Shown here piece after piece: positions 7,441 through 16,559 of a stretch of 64,000 nucleotides of DNA. The notes under the pieces are model-generated. The model ran no database searches, had not been told where the DNA came from, and saw only the letters and a program-made list of their open reading frames with translations. Position 1 is the first letter of the stretch, and each line of letters begins with the position of its first letter. The position numbers and the translations under genes were made by a program. The DNA is taken from NCBI GenBank assembly GCA_013285945.1, contig JABDGP010000003.1, forward strand, positions 1 through 64,000. The letters are read 5' to 3'. Source of the DNA: Bacteroidota bacterium. Its GTDB lineage: Bacteria; Bacteroidota; Bacteroidia; Cytophagales; Cyclobacteriaceae.

Positions 7441-9081
7441 ATGAAATCAATTCTGCTTACAGTCCTGTTGTCAGTTTCATCTTCTCTTCTTGCGCAGAAG
7501 ATTGATTCCCTCGTCTTTAAGATGGACGCGATCTTTCAGCGTTATAATAATACCACCGGCCCCGGCCTTGCTGCTGGCATCGTAAAGGATGGCACTGTCA
7601 TCTTCAGCAAAGGATACGGCCTTGCAAACCTTGAATATGACGTTGCCAATACACCTGCCACCATTTTCGATATCGCATCTGTGTCCAAACAGTTTACAGG
7701 CTTGGCCATCTCCATGCTAATACAGGATGGCAAAATCTCATTGCAAGACGACATTCATAAGTACGTACCTGAAGTTCCTGACTTTGGAAAGACCATCACC
7801 ATTTATCACTTGCTGCATCACACGAGCGGGCTCCGCGATTGGCCCGAGGGACTGAATGTAGCGGGCTGGCGCTGGGATGAAGTGTTCTCGTTTGATGACA
7901 TCATTCGCATGGTGAAGCATCAGAAAGAACTTGACTTTGAGCCCGGTTCAAAATATTCGTATTCCAACACGGGCTATAATCTGTTGGCACTGATTGTAGA
8001 GCGCGTAACGAAGCAATCCTTTCGCGAGTGGACCGACGCATCTATTTTCACTCCGTTGCAGATGACGCACTCGCATTTCCAGGATGATTATAGTCAGCCG
8101 ATCAAAAACCTGGCGTACTCCTACGGGCGTAATAAAAACGAATTTCGCAAGAGCATGACAGGCCTTACCGCGCTTGGGTCAAGTTCTTTATTTACCAATG
8201 TTGATGACTTATGCACGTGGGTAATTCACTTTGCCAAAAGAGTAGAAGCAAAAGATCCTGTGTACTTGCGTATGCTGGAAGATGGAGTGTTTAACAAGAT
8301 TGACAAAACACATTACGGATTTGGGTTGGCCTTCGGCGAAGTAGGCGGGCTAAAGACCGTGAACCATACCGGAGGATGGGCTGGCTATCGCACCGTAATC
8401 ATGAACATCCCCGACGAAAAGCTATCGATCATCTTGCTGGGTAACATCAGTGACTTTAATTCTTATGGCAGCGCTGTGGACGTAGCCAAGGCGATGCTTG
8501 GCAAGAAGTTTAAAGAGGAAAAGAAAACGGAAGATGTAAGCGCACTACCTACGATAAAACTGAAAGAAGATCTTGCTAAAAAGTACACTGGCACATATCA
8601 GCTCGGCGATGGCTGGTTTGTAACACTTACACTCGAGGGCGGACAGATTATGACTCAGGCAAACGGTGAAGACAAGTTTCCAACATTGGCTAAGTCCGAC
8701 TCTGTCATCTGGATTGATGCTTACAGTTCTTCCATGACGTTTGTAAAAGATAAAAGAGGTGATGTAAATATGCTTCGCTACAGAAACATCAAGGCCAAAA
8801 GAGTTACTCCATTAAAGCCTGATCCATCGCTGCTTGGGCAATACGTTGGCACCTATTATAGTGAAGAGCTTGGCGCTGAATACAAGATCGATATTGCCAA
8901 CAACAAGCTGATGATGCATCACATGCGTTTGGGCGATTTTGAAGCAGAGCCCGATATGCTTGCTCCCGATAAGTTTAGCAGCAGAGTCGGTTCATTGGTA
9001 TTCTTTAGAGAAGATGGCAAACTTAAAGGCTACAGGCTTTCGAGGGGAAGAGTAAAAAACATTTTGTTTAGCAAGCGATAG
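7441..9081 (+). CDS. serine hydrolase of the beta-lactamase / penicillin-binding protein fold
   Basis: 546 residues from ATG 7441, chosen because it begins a signal peptide (MKSILLTVLLSVSSSLLAQ); the frame is open 14 codons further upstream. The class C beta-lactamase/esterase signature is complete: S80-V-S-K83 as the nucleophile motif, Y174-S-N176, and an HTGG motif near residue 300. After the catalytic domain (to about residue 350) a C-terminal region of about 200 residues carries two beta-rich lipocalin-like repeats (KKYTGTYQLGDGW, LGQYVGTYYSEELG), as in Pab87-like serine peptidases and related proteins. Likely periplasmic; the substrate (D-amino-acid peptide, ester or lactam) cannot be told. 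Confidence 0.88.
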   Translation: MKSILLTVLLSVSSSLLAQKIDSLVFKMDAIFQRYNNTTGPGLAAGIVKDGTVIFSKGYGLANLEYDVANTPATIFDIASVSKQFTGLAISMLIQDGKISLQDDIHKYVPEVPDFGKTITIYHLLHHTSGLRDWPEGLNVAGWRWDEVFSFDDIIRMVKHQKELDFEPGSKYSYSNTGYNLLALIVERVTKQSFREWTDASIFTPLQMTHSHFQDDYSQPIKNLAYSYGRNKNEFRKSMTGLTALGSSSLFTNVDDLCTWVIHFAKRVEAKDPVYLRMLEDGVFNKIDKTHYGFGLAFGEVGGLKTVNHTGGWAGYRTVIMNIPDEKLSIILLGNISDFNSYGSAVDVAKAMLGKKFKEEKKTEDVSALPTIKLKEDLAKKYTGTYQLGDGWFVTLTLEGGQIMTQANGEDKFPTLAKSDSVIWIDAYSSSMTFVKDKRGDVNMLRYRNIKAKRVTPLKPDPSLLGQYVGTYYSEELGAEYKIDIANNKLMMHHMRLGDFEAEPDMLAPDKFSSRVGSLVFFREDGKLKGYRLSRGRVKNILFSKR

Positions 9082-9589
9082 GTATTGAGTTCCTCTATCG
9101 TTGTTTGCATGTGTATAACCGAATTTGGTCTCCACGGCCAACCATTTTATTTCGGAACATCGATGCAGCTAGAGAGATTATAGACATCGGTAAGCCAATC
9201 ATGCATGGAGGAAACGGAATGACTGATCGGGGAAAGGAGTGACGCATGGAGATAAAGAAATGATGCCTGCAGATAAGGGAATGACGCCTGTAGATAAAGA
9301 AATGATCGATCACTGGAAGCCAATCCGCGAAATTATGAAGTAATGATGCCTCCAGATGACATCTCTATCAATCCAAAGAAGATAATTGTGAATAATTGCA
9401 AAGAAAACAGCTGCCAATGAAATTAATGTCAACCGCTCTCTAACGGACACCATTCGAATTCAAGAGGATTCCCGTGTCTGGCTAATCAATGAATTTCTAC
9501 TTCACATCGCCCCTTTACCCCTCTCATCGCAAAACCTTTTGAAATCAGCAAAAAGCGTATTAGTTTGATAAGGTTAAATAACCCCTTTT
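9082..9589. other. non-coding region with degenerate short repeats
   Basis: About 500 bp between two plus-strand genes. The first part holds the roughly 21-bp degenerate tandem repeat (9198-9363); 9364-9589 shows no recognisable feature apart from being the upstream region of the next gene. Reading frames here are short and broken. Confidence 0.5.
9198..9363. repeat. degenerate 21-bp tandem repeat
   Basis: Eight consecutive units of 20-21 bp can be aligned, starting at 9198, 9219, 9239, 9260, 9281, 9302, 9323 and 9343. The best conserved are units such as atgatgcctgcagataaggg and atgacgcctgtagataaag. Each unit starts with atga/gtga and ends with a purine-rich stretch. Because 21 is a multiple of three, the minus-strand frame shows a 7-residue pattern (HSLICRH, HFFISMR), but the plus strand has stops. 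Less certain units may extend left to about 9160. Confidence 0.6.
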
Positions 9590-10162
9590 ATGAATAAGCT
9601 TACCTACTTCTTGCCGCTTTGCGCGATGTTTATCTTTTACAAATCAACGGCTCAGAATTATGTCATTCAGGAAACTAATATCGACCCGAAGAACAACCTT
9701 TCTTCATTCGTGTATACGGCCAAGAAGTGCGCGGCGGTGATGGAGAAGAAATCTCCGATGTCTTCGCTCGCGTTTGCAAGCAATTCAACACTGACAAACA
9801 TCTTTATAAATGCCTTATCAGATAAGTACGTGGTGACTTTCCCCCCGTCTACAAAGCCGGATTACGGGCCCGTCATCGAGAGGCCTCTCGCCAACAGCAA
9901 GGATAAAATCATAAAGCTGACCTACGCTTTGTTCCCTGCCGATAAGAAATCTACCGATCGCTACGTTCAACTGATTGTAACCTTCGACAAAACAAGCCCC
10001 ACGCCCAAGATCTACGACATCCAGGTGAAGAATAAAGCTGAGGTGGGAATCATCAGCATTACAGAGCGAGAGGTTTTGAACCTTACGAAAAAGCCAGAGC
10101 CGGCCGCTGCCAAGAAAAGTACCCCTACCGTAAAGAAGAAGGCTCCGGTGAAAAAGAAATAG
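9590..10162 (+). CDS. secreted protein of unknown function with lysine-rich tail
   Basis: 190 residues from ATG 9590. A signal peptide (MNKLTYFLPLCAMFIFYKSTAQ) is followed by about 135 residues of mixed alpha/beta character (FTYTAKKCAAVMEKK-like segment, KIIKLTYALFPADKK, RYVQLIVTFDKTSP). The last 25 residues are a low-complexity Lys/Pro/Ala tail (KKSTPTVKKKAPVKKK). I do not recognise a family. The tail is strongly basic and could bind nucleic acid, peptidoglycan or lipopolysaccharide, but this is only composition-based. The gene is convergent with the permease on the other strand, with 6 bp between the stops. Confidence 0.65.
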   Translation: MNKLTYFLPLCAMFIFYKSTAQNYVIQETNIDPKNNLSSFVYTAKKCAAVMEKKSPMSSLAFASNSTLTNIFINALSDKYVVTFPPSTKPDYGPVIERPLANSKDKIIKLTYALFPADKKSTDRYVQLIVTFDKTSPTPKIYDIQVKNKAEVGIISITEREVLNLTKKPEPAAAKKSTPTVKKKAPVKKK

Positions 10163-10168
10163 TCTAGC

Positions 10169-12556
10169 CTACTCCGATCTCAAGCTGTTCACAGGGTTAG
10201 CCAGCGCTGCCTTGATGGATTGGTAGCTCACGGTAAATAACGTGATTAACAATGCGCCCATGCCGGCCATCGCGAAAATCCACCATGCTATTCCGGTGCG
10301 GTATTCATACTTCAAAAGCCAGGCGCTCATAAAATAGTAAGCCACAGGCATGGCGATGAAAAGGGAAACAACGACAAGGACAATAAAATCCCGCGACAAC
10401 ATTCCCCAAAGATTGAACACTGAAGCGCCCATTACTTTGCGTACACCGATTTCTTTTGTGCGCTGCTCAGCTACAAAGCTCGCGAGCCCGAAAATACCCA
10501 GGCAGCTGATGAATACAGCTAAGATGGCGAAGAAGCTGGCCAGCTTGCCAATGCGCTCTTCGTCCTGAAACTTCCTGGCATACTCTTGATCTACGAATTT
10601 ATACTCAAAGGGCGAAGCCGGGTTGTATTTATTAAACACTGCTTTAACTTTTTCAATGGACTCTTTCGAACCGGCAGCCTGGTTTAGCTTAATGATTATT
10701 ACATTCTCTTCGTCTTTGGATATGTGAAACAACGAAGGCCGTATAGGTTCATAAGGAGACTCGATCACCATGTCCTTGATAATCCCGATGATGGTAAATG
10801 GTTTGCTGTTCCAGTTAAGAACTTCCCCGATAGGGTTCTTAAAGCCTAAAAACTTAGCGGCAGCTTCGTTAATTACAAACGTTGATGAATCGGTGGCATG
10901 GTCGCGAGAGAAATCACGGCCATCTTTGAAGGTCCAGCCCACGGTTTTGCCATACTCATAGGTCACACCATTGTTAGGGAAATCAACTGCGAGCCCCGGG
11001 TCTTTGCCTTTCCAATCGAAACCGCCATTGGTATTCCACACCTGTGTAGTCGGGCTTCCCGCTTCTGTCATTTCCGTCACCGCTCCCGAGTTTTTTAATT
11101 CGGTGCGCACGGCTTCAAAGTGCTTGTGAATATCAGGTGTAGATTGAAAGATGTTGATCAATCCGTTCCGGTCATACCCGATGGGGCGGTCTTTCGCAAA
11201 TTCGATCTGGCGAAACACAACAATGGTGCCGATGATCAGTGTAACCGAAACGGTGAACTGCAGCACCACCAGAACCTGGCGCGGTATGGAAGCGAGCCTG
11301 CCTGCACGAAAGGTTCCCTTCAAAACTTTTACGGGTTGAAACGAGGATAGATAAAGGGCAGGATAGCTGCCCGCGATGATTCCAGTGAGCATGCTGAAGC
11401 CAATACCAACCAACCAGAATAAAGGATTACTCCATAGCAGGCTGAGTTTCTTATCCGCCACCTGGTTGAACATCGGCAGCGCCAACTGAACTAAAAGCAG
11501 CGACACAATAAATGCCAGAAGGGCCACCACCAGCGACTCACTGAAAAACTGACCGATCAACTGCGAGCGCATCGATCCTATCGATTTGCGGATGCCGACT
11601 TCCTTCGCACGCTTTTCAGATCGCGCGGTGCTCAAGTTCATGAAATTGATACATGCCAGCAGCAACACAAACACACCGATAACGCCAAACAGCCAGACGA
11701 ACTCAATTCGGCCACCTATGTTTTGTCCGTTCTTAAACTCAGAATACAAATGCCATTTGCTCATTGGGTGAAGAAAGACCTCAGGCTTGTATTTCTTGTC
11801 GTCTTCGTCTTTGAGCTTGTTGAATTTTACATTTTTAATCTTGGCGGAAACCTTTTCCATATCAGCTTGATCGGCCAGCTGCGCAAAGGTCTGAGTGAAG
11901 TTACTTCCCCAGGGGTCTTTCATTTTCTTTATCCACTCATTCGTGATCAGGTAAAGCTCCCATGGCAAAATGTATCCCACGTTCCTGAATGTTGAGTTAT
12001 AAGGCAAGTCTTCATACACGCCGGTAACCTTTACATCTACTTTGTTGTCCATCCGCATGACCTGGTTCATCGGGTCTGTGTCACCGAAGTAGGCTTTCGC
12101 TACCGATTCTGACAAGAGGATCGAATACGGGTCTTTCAATCCATCACGCGTGCCACGCAGCATTTTCAGCGAGAGCATCTCTGTCACCGCTGGCTCAAAG
12201 TAGTTTCCATCCTTGTTAAATTTCTTTTCGCCCACCGTCAGGATGTGAGTGAACGTCCATGACGATTGTAATACATACTTAAAGTCGCTGCCAAAGTTGT
12301 TGCGGATTTCTTCGGCCATCGGGTAAGGATTGGCAGTCTGTGAGCCAACGTTTCCATTATATATATTATGTTGCCACACCTGCGCAATGCGATCGTAGTT
12401 TTCGTGATATTTATTGAATGTGAGCTCATCCCAAATCCAAAGACCAATAAGCATTGCCACCGCCATGCCCGTAGCAAGGCCGGCTATATTAATAAAGGAG
12501 TAGCCCAGGTTCTTGAGAAGGTTTCTGAAGGCAATTTTGAAATAGTTCTTGATCAT
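10169..12556 (-). CDS. FtsX/MacB-type ABC transporter permease
   Basis: 795 residues from ATG 12556. Layout is typical of the Bacteroidota double-FtsX permeases: a first membrane helix (about 18-42, YSFINIAGLATGMAVAMLIGLWIW), a large extracytoplasmic MacB periplasmic-core domain (about 43-285), a FtsX block of helices (about 288-450) containing LLLACINFMNLSTARSEKRAKEVGIRK, a second extracytoplasmic domain (about 455-670), and a last FtsX block with VAEQRTKEIGVRKVMGAS. Such permeases work with a separate LolD-like ATPase in lipoprotein transport, efflux or stress sensing. No ATPase gene is adjacent, so it probably shares one. It is divergent from the PadR gene. Confidence 0.92.
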   Translation of the reverse strand: MIKNYFKIAFRNLLKNLGYSFINIAGLATGMAVAMLIGLWIWDELTFNKYHENYDRIAQVWQHNIYNGNVGSQTANPYPMAEEIRNNFGSDFKYVLQSSWTFTHILTVGEKKFNKDGNYFEPAVTEMLSLKMLRGTRDGLKDPYSILLSESVAKAYFGDTDPMNQVMRMDNKVDVKVTGVYEDLPYNSTFRNVGYILPWELYLITNEWIKKMKDPWGSNFTQTFAQLADQADMEKVSAKIKNVKFNKLKDEDDKKYKPEVFLHPMSKWHLYSEFKNGQNIGGRIEFVWLFGVIGVFVLLLACINFMNLSTARSEKRAKEVGIRKSIGSMRSQLIGQFFSESLVVALLAFIVSLLLVQLALPMFNQVADKKLSLLWSNPLFWLVGIGFSMLTGIIAGSYPALYLSSFQPVKVLKGTFRAGRLASIPRQVLVVLQFTVSVTLIIGTIVVFRQIEFAKDRPIGYDRNGLINIFQSTPDIHKHFEAVRTELKNSGAVTEMTEAGSPTTQVWNTNGGFDWKGKDPGLAVDFPNNGVTYEYGKTVGWTFKDGRDFSRDHATDSSTFVINEAAAKFLGFKNPIGEVLNWNSKPFTIIGIIKDMVIESPYEPIRPSLFHISKDEENVIIIKLNQAAGSKESIEKVKAVFNKYNPASPFEYKFVDQEYARKFQDEERIGKLASFFAILAVFISCLGIFGLASFVAEQRTKEIGVRKVMGASVFNLWGMLSRDFIVLVVVSLFIAMPVAYYFMSAWLLKYEYRTGIAWWIFAMAGMGALLITLFTVSYQSIKAALANPVNSLRSE

Positions 12557-12775
12557 AATGGCGAATTTGGCGTGAACAGGCTTATCTACTCTTAACGAAT
12601 ACTCCCAGAAATTTAAAACGTTTCAGGCTATCCTGGTAATTATTTGTCTTTTAACGGCCATTTCGCCGGTGATGATTCAGGATGGTTTAAAAATTCAGCA
12701 CCAATTGATGCAACCTTTCTTACTTTCGATGGTATTATAGACAAAGGTGAAACAAATACGCCAAATTATTTAAAA

Positions 12776-13114
12776 ATGAAAGGAACGTACCTCGGAGAAT
12801 TTGAAGAATTGGTCCTGCTCACGGTAGGGATATTGTTTGATGACGCCTACGGACTTGCCATTGTAGACGAACTCGAGAAACAGACCAACCGCAACGTGAT
12901 GATAAGCTCTGTTCACAAGGCACTGGTCAGGCTCGAAGAAAAGGGCTACCTAAAATCTCATCTCGGTGGAGCTACCGAAACACGCGGCGGGCGAGACAAG
13001 AGATTATATGTTCTTACCCAGTCGGGAATAAAGGTGTTGGATCAATCCCGCGAGATGCGCAACGCGATGTACAAACAGGTTCCTAAAATAGTTTGGGAGG
13101 GTAGCAAAATATGA
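12776..13114 (+). CDS. PadR-family transcriptional regulator
   Basis: 112 residues from ATG 12776; the frame is open 44 codons upstream but MKGTYLGEFEELVL is the standard family N-terminus. The winged-helix PadR domain is complete: GEFEELVLLTVGIL, DAYGLAIVDELEKQT, the recognition region SSVHKALVRLEEKGYLKS, and the wing TRGGRDKRLYVLTQSG. PadR proteins are ligand-responsive repressors. The stop overlaps the start of the downstream permease by 4 bp (ATGA), so the two are co-translated; this PadR-permease arrangement recurs in Bacteroidota and suggests that the regulator controls the permease operon, possibly also the divergent permease. Confidence 0.92.
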   Translation: MKGTYLGEFEELVLLTVGILFDDAYGLAIVDELEKQTNRNVMISSVHKALVRLEEKGYLKSHLGGATETRGGRDKRLYVLTQSGIKVLDQSREMRNAMYKQVPKIVWEGSKI

Positions 13115-15759
13115 AATCAAAACAAAAAGATAGTCCGCCGAAATGGGCTATGCGTTTTTTTCGCTGGTATTGCAATGATCATTTGTCTGAAGCTGTGCTT
13201 GGCGACATGATTGAGCTTTATTCAAGAAGAAGACAAAACCTGGGAAAACGAAGAGCTGATCTCCTGTTCCTCTGGAATGTAGTGTGCTTCCTTCAACCTT
13301 TCGCCATCAAAAGAAAATCCTCACCTCAAAACAACTTCGCCATGTTTGAAAACTACTTCAAGATTGCCTGGAGAACCATGTCACGTCAAAAGATGTACAC
13401 TGGTATTAAAGTCGGCGGGTTTGCCATCGGCCTGGCCACCTGCATCCTCATCTTCCTTTTTATAAGAAATGAAATCAGCTACGACAGGGAGTTTGCCAAT
13501 AAACACATTTATCGTGTGTACAATGATTGGCGTGGGTCCGATCCCGGAAAGTGGACTTCATTCCCTGCCAACATCCACACCATTCTTAAAAACGATTACG
13601 CAGAAGTAGAGAAGTCTGCACGTCTTATTCCATACAAATGGTTCAATGCCGGCAGTAATTTAATCCGGCGAGACGATCGCGTTGACAACACTTATGAGGA
13701 AGGCTTCGCTTATGCCGACAATGATTTACTCGACATCCTCAACGTGCCAATGATTTACGGAAATCGTAGTCAGGCGCTCACAAAACCAATGTCCATCGTC
13801 TTGTCTAAAAAGATGGCCGACAAATATTTCCCCAATGAAGATCCAGTCGGTAAAATAATTATCCTCAATGAAGAAAAAGCAAAACCGTATGAAGTCGGTG
13901 GTGTAATGAGAGATTTTCCCACGAACTCGCACATCCATTATGAATTCTTTATAACACTCGTCAACATAGAGTTTTGGCCTGGCGAACAAACAAGTTGGTG
14001 TTGCTGGAATTACAATGCTTATGTCAGACTCAGGCCAGACACAGACATTCCATCATTTGAAAGGAAATTGACTTCCATGCGTGATACTTACCTCATCACA
14101 CATTTGGAAAAAGTAGGAGACCAGTCCGTAGCCGACGTAAAGAAAAATCATTTTTTCGGACTGCAACCTGTGGAAGACATTTATCTCAAATCGGATAAGA
14201 TTAGTGACGAGCAGCAACACGGAGACGTGCGTTATATCTGGCTCTTCGGTGGCATCGCTGTCTTTATTCTGCTTTTGGCTTGCATCAACTTCATCAATCT
14301 CTCAACAGCAAAATCGGCAAACCGTGCGAAGGAAGTTGGTCTTCGGAAGGTTGTCGGTTCAATGCGCAGCTATTTAGTAAACCAATTCCTCACCGAATCA
14401 TTGGTATATAGTTTCGTTTCATTCATGCTCGCCGTAGTGCTTGTCATTCTCGCTATGCCGGTTTTCAATTCCCTGTCAGGTAAACAATTACTTGTTCCGT
14501 GGACTACCTGGTGGTTCTTACCTATGCTAACTGCGTCTGCCGTTATCGTAGGCATAGTTGCCGGAATCTATCCCGCCTTTTACCTGTCGGCCTTCAAACC
14601 GGTTGACGTACTCAAAGGAAGTGTGAGCCGCGGAAGCAAGAGCTCAAAAATGAGAAGCGTTATGGTCGTATTCCAATTCACAACTTCCATTATTTTGATC
14701 ATTGGCACATTCATCATAAACAAGCAGATGAATTTTATTCTCAATGCGAAGTTAGGTTATAATAAAGAGCAGATCATTATGATTCAGGGAGCGAATACAC
14801 TTGAAGAGCAACACGATGCATTCAAAAGTGAATTGAAGCAGCTTGCCGAGGTGGAGAACGCAACCTGTAACAACTACCTGCCGGTTTACGGCACCAACCG
14901 AGATCAACATGGTTTTTGGAAAGAAGGGAAGCAAAAAATAGACAAGCCGTTGTATGGGCAATTCTGGTATGTAGACCAAGACTATATCAGTACGCTGGGA
15001 ATGAAATTATTGGAGGGACGAGACTTTGATGAGAAGCTTAAATCCGATACTGCTTCTATGATTATTAATCAGGCGTTGGCAAAAGCAATGGGTCTCAAAA
15101 AACCGATTGGCGAGCGCATTGGCGGAGGAAGAATGTATAATGTAATTGGTGTGGTGGAAGATTTTAATTTCGATACGATGAAGGGAGAGATCAGACCTTT
15201 GTCTATGGTAATGGGTAGGTGGGGATCGATCGTATCCGTAAAAGTGAAGTCAAAGAATGTGGCGAGCGTAATTCAGTCGATCAACAAAGTTTGGGACAGG
15301 TTCATGCCACACCAGCCATTTCGTTATACTTTTCTCGATGAGAGTTATGCAAAGATGTATCAGGACGTTGACCGTATGGAAAAAATCTTCGCGAGCTTTG
15401 CGGGTCTAGCGATCATCGTTGCTTGTCTTGGTTTATTTGCGCTCTCGGCATTTATGGTAGAGCAGCGAAGCAAGGAGATCAGCATTCGTTTGGTGATGGG
15501 TGCATCCGTAAGAAATATTTTACGATTGCTCACACAAAATTTTGTGAAACTGGTGCTTGTATCATTTATTATTGCCGCCCCGATCTCGTGGTATATGATG
15601 AATAAGTGGCTGGATGATTTCGTTTACAAAATCACCATCTCGTGGGATGTATTCCTTGTAGCGGGGCTTATTTCGGTATTTATCGCTTTGCTTACGATCA
15701 GCTATCAATCAATAAGTGCGGCATTGGCAAATCCAGCTAACCGGCTCCGATCTGAATAA
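13111..15759 (+). CDS. FtsX-family permease with N-terminal permease-prefix domain
   Basis: 882 residues. The first about 75 residues form the soluble prefix segment found on PadR-linked permeases (PPKWAMRFFRWYCNDHLSEA, VLGDMIELYSRRRQNLGKRRA), followed by a standard double-FtsX permease: first helix about 105-125, extracytoplasmic MacB-like domain to about 370, FtsX block with LLLACINFINLSTAKSANRAKEVGLRK, second periplasmic domain, final block with MVEQRSKEISIRLVMGAS. The homologous minus-strand permease at 10169-12556 lacks the prefix. Start overlaps PadR by 4 bp. The prefix domain is thought to couple the permease to its regulator, but this is an inference from co-occurrence. Confidence 0.9.
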   Translation: MKSKQKDSPPKWAMRFFRWYCNDHLSEAVLGDMIELYSRRRQNLGKRRADLLFLWNVVCFLQPFAIKRKSSPQNNFAMFENYFKIAWRTMSRQKMYTGIKVGGFAIGLATCILIFLFIRNEISYDREFANKHIYRVYNDWRGSDPGKWTSFPANIHTILKNDYAEVEKSARLIPYKWFNAGSNLIRRDDRVDNTYEEGFAYADNDLLDILNVPMIYGNRSQALTKPMSIVLSKKMADKYFPNEDPVGKIIILNEEKAKPYEVGGVMRDFPTNSHIHYEFFITLVNIEFWPGEQTSWCCWNYNAYVRLRPDTDIPSFERKLTSMRDTYLITHLEKVGDQSVADVKKNHFFGLQPVEDIYLKSDKISDEQQHGDVRYIWLFGGIAVFILLLACINFINLSTAKSANRAKEVGLRKVVGSMRSYLVNQFLTESLVYSFVSFMLAVVLVILAMPVFNSLSGKQLLVPWTTWWFLPMLTASAVIVGIVAGIYPAFYLSAFKPVDVLKGSVSRGSKSSKMRSVMVVFQFTTSIILIIGTFIINKQMNFILNAKLGYNKEQIIMIQGANTLEEQHDAFKSELKQLAEVENATCNNYLPVYGTNRDQHGFWKEGKQKIDKPLYGQFWYVDQDYISTLGMKLLEGRDFDEKLKSDTASMIINQALAKAMGLKKPIGERIGGGRMYNVIGVVEDFNFDTMKGEIRPLSMVMGRWGSIVSVKVKSKNVASVIQSINKVWDRFMPHQPFRYTFLDESYAKMYQDVDRMEKIFASFAGLAIIVACLGLFALSAFMVEQRSKEISIRLVMGASVRNILRLLTQNFVKLVLVSFIIAAPISWYMMNKWLDDFVYKITISWDVFLVAGLISVFIALLTISYQSISAALANPANRLRSE

Positions 15760-15796
15760 GGTGGAGCATGTAAAGGCCTTGCTAGAGTAGAAGATA

Positions 15797-16519
15797 CTAG
15801 GAAAAGAGTTTACCTATTGATTCTCTTAACTTTTTTCCGGTGCTTTTTTTCTTGGTTTTGTAATCAAAAGTGGGAGTGCCTCTCATTTCATCAGTGGGCG
15901 GCTCTCTCTTTGTTTTTTCAATTACCAAAATGCTGTCATAATAATGAAGCGAATCAACCGATTTTGTGAACTCACTTACTTTTAAGCTCCTTTGTTTCGA
16001 GTGGTAAGCATTTATAAAGTCTATAAAATTCTTGCTGTATTCAATAAAGCTTCCTCTCCTTTTGTAGCCACCACCATAAGACTTCCAATAAGAAGTATGG
16101 AGGTCTTCGCACAAATAGACTCCGTCGTCTTTAACTAAATCAAACAACTCCTCAAAAGTTACAATCTGTTGATCCATGGTGTGGCCACCGTCATCAATAA
16201 GAATATCGACTCTTGGCAATTGCTTTTTTATTTCCCTCAAAAACTTCCTATCTGATTGCGATCCTATAAAAATGGTAATGTTATCTTCCTCAATCTGTTT
16301 GCATCTTGGGTCGATATCGATACCATAAATTCTGGTTTTTTCTCCAAAATAATTCTTCCACATTTGAAGACTTCCGCCCTGAAATACTCCGATTTCAAGA
16401 ATTATTATTTCCTTATTCCTGAACCTGCTGAAGTGCCTTTCATAAATATCAAAATAGTGTTTCCACTTGTGAATAAGCCTTTTATCGTTTTGCTTAAAGT
16501 ACTTTTCCAGATCGCCCAT
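15797..16519 (-). CDS. class I SAM-dependent methyltransferase (CmcI/MdmC-like)
   Basis: 240 residues from ATG 16519 (MGDLEKYF); a TTG 16 codons upstream would overlap the helicase gene by 8 bp and is less likely. The motifs are those of small-molecule or sugar O-methyltransferases of the cephalosporin-hydroxylase-like group: SAM-binding LEIGVFQGGSL near residue 40, acidic loop YGIDIDPRC, and the metal-binding DILIDDGGHTMDQQ. The C-terminus is Lys-rich. The substrate is unknown; relatives act on antibiotics and surface polysaccharides. It is the last gene of a possible three-gene minus-strand operon after the helicase. Confidence 0.82.
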   Translation of the reverse strand: MGDLEKYFKQNDKRLIHKWKHYFDIYERHFSRFRNKEIIILEIGVFQGGSLQMWKNYFGEKTRIYGIDIDPRCKQIEEDNITIFIGSQSDRKFLREIKKQLPRVDILIDDGGHTMDQQIVTFEELFDLVKDDGVYLCEDLHTSYWKSYGGGYKRRGSFIEYSKNFIDFINAYHSKQRSLKVSEFTKSVDSLHYYDSILVIEKTKREPPTDEMRGTPTFDYKTKKKSTGKKLRESIGKLFS

Positions 16520-16559
16520 GTTTTTTGAATTTGGATAGCAAGTTATTATTTGGCAGTCC

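Noticed and set aside
9095..9313. Minus-strand frame with a 7-residue His/Phe-rich repeat
   Set aside because: The pattern follows from the 21-bp DNA repeat. Units of 20 bp break the frame elsewhere, and there is no signal peptide or supported start.
12644..12775. N-terminal extension of the PadR protein by 44 residues
   Set aside because: The extension has no similarity to PadR N-termini, and the ATG at 12776 gives the canonical start.
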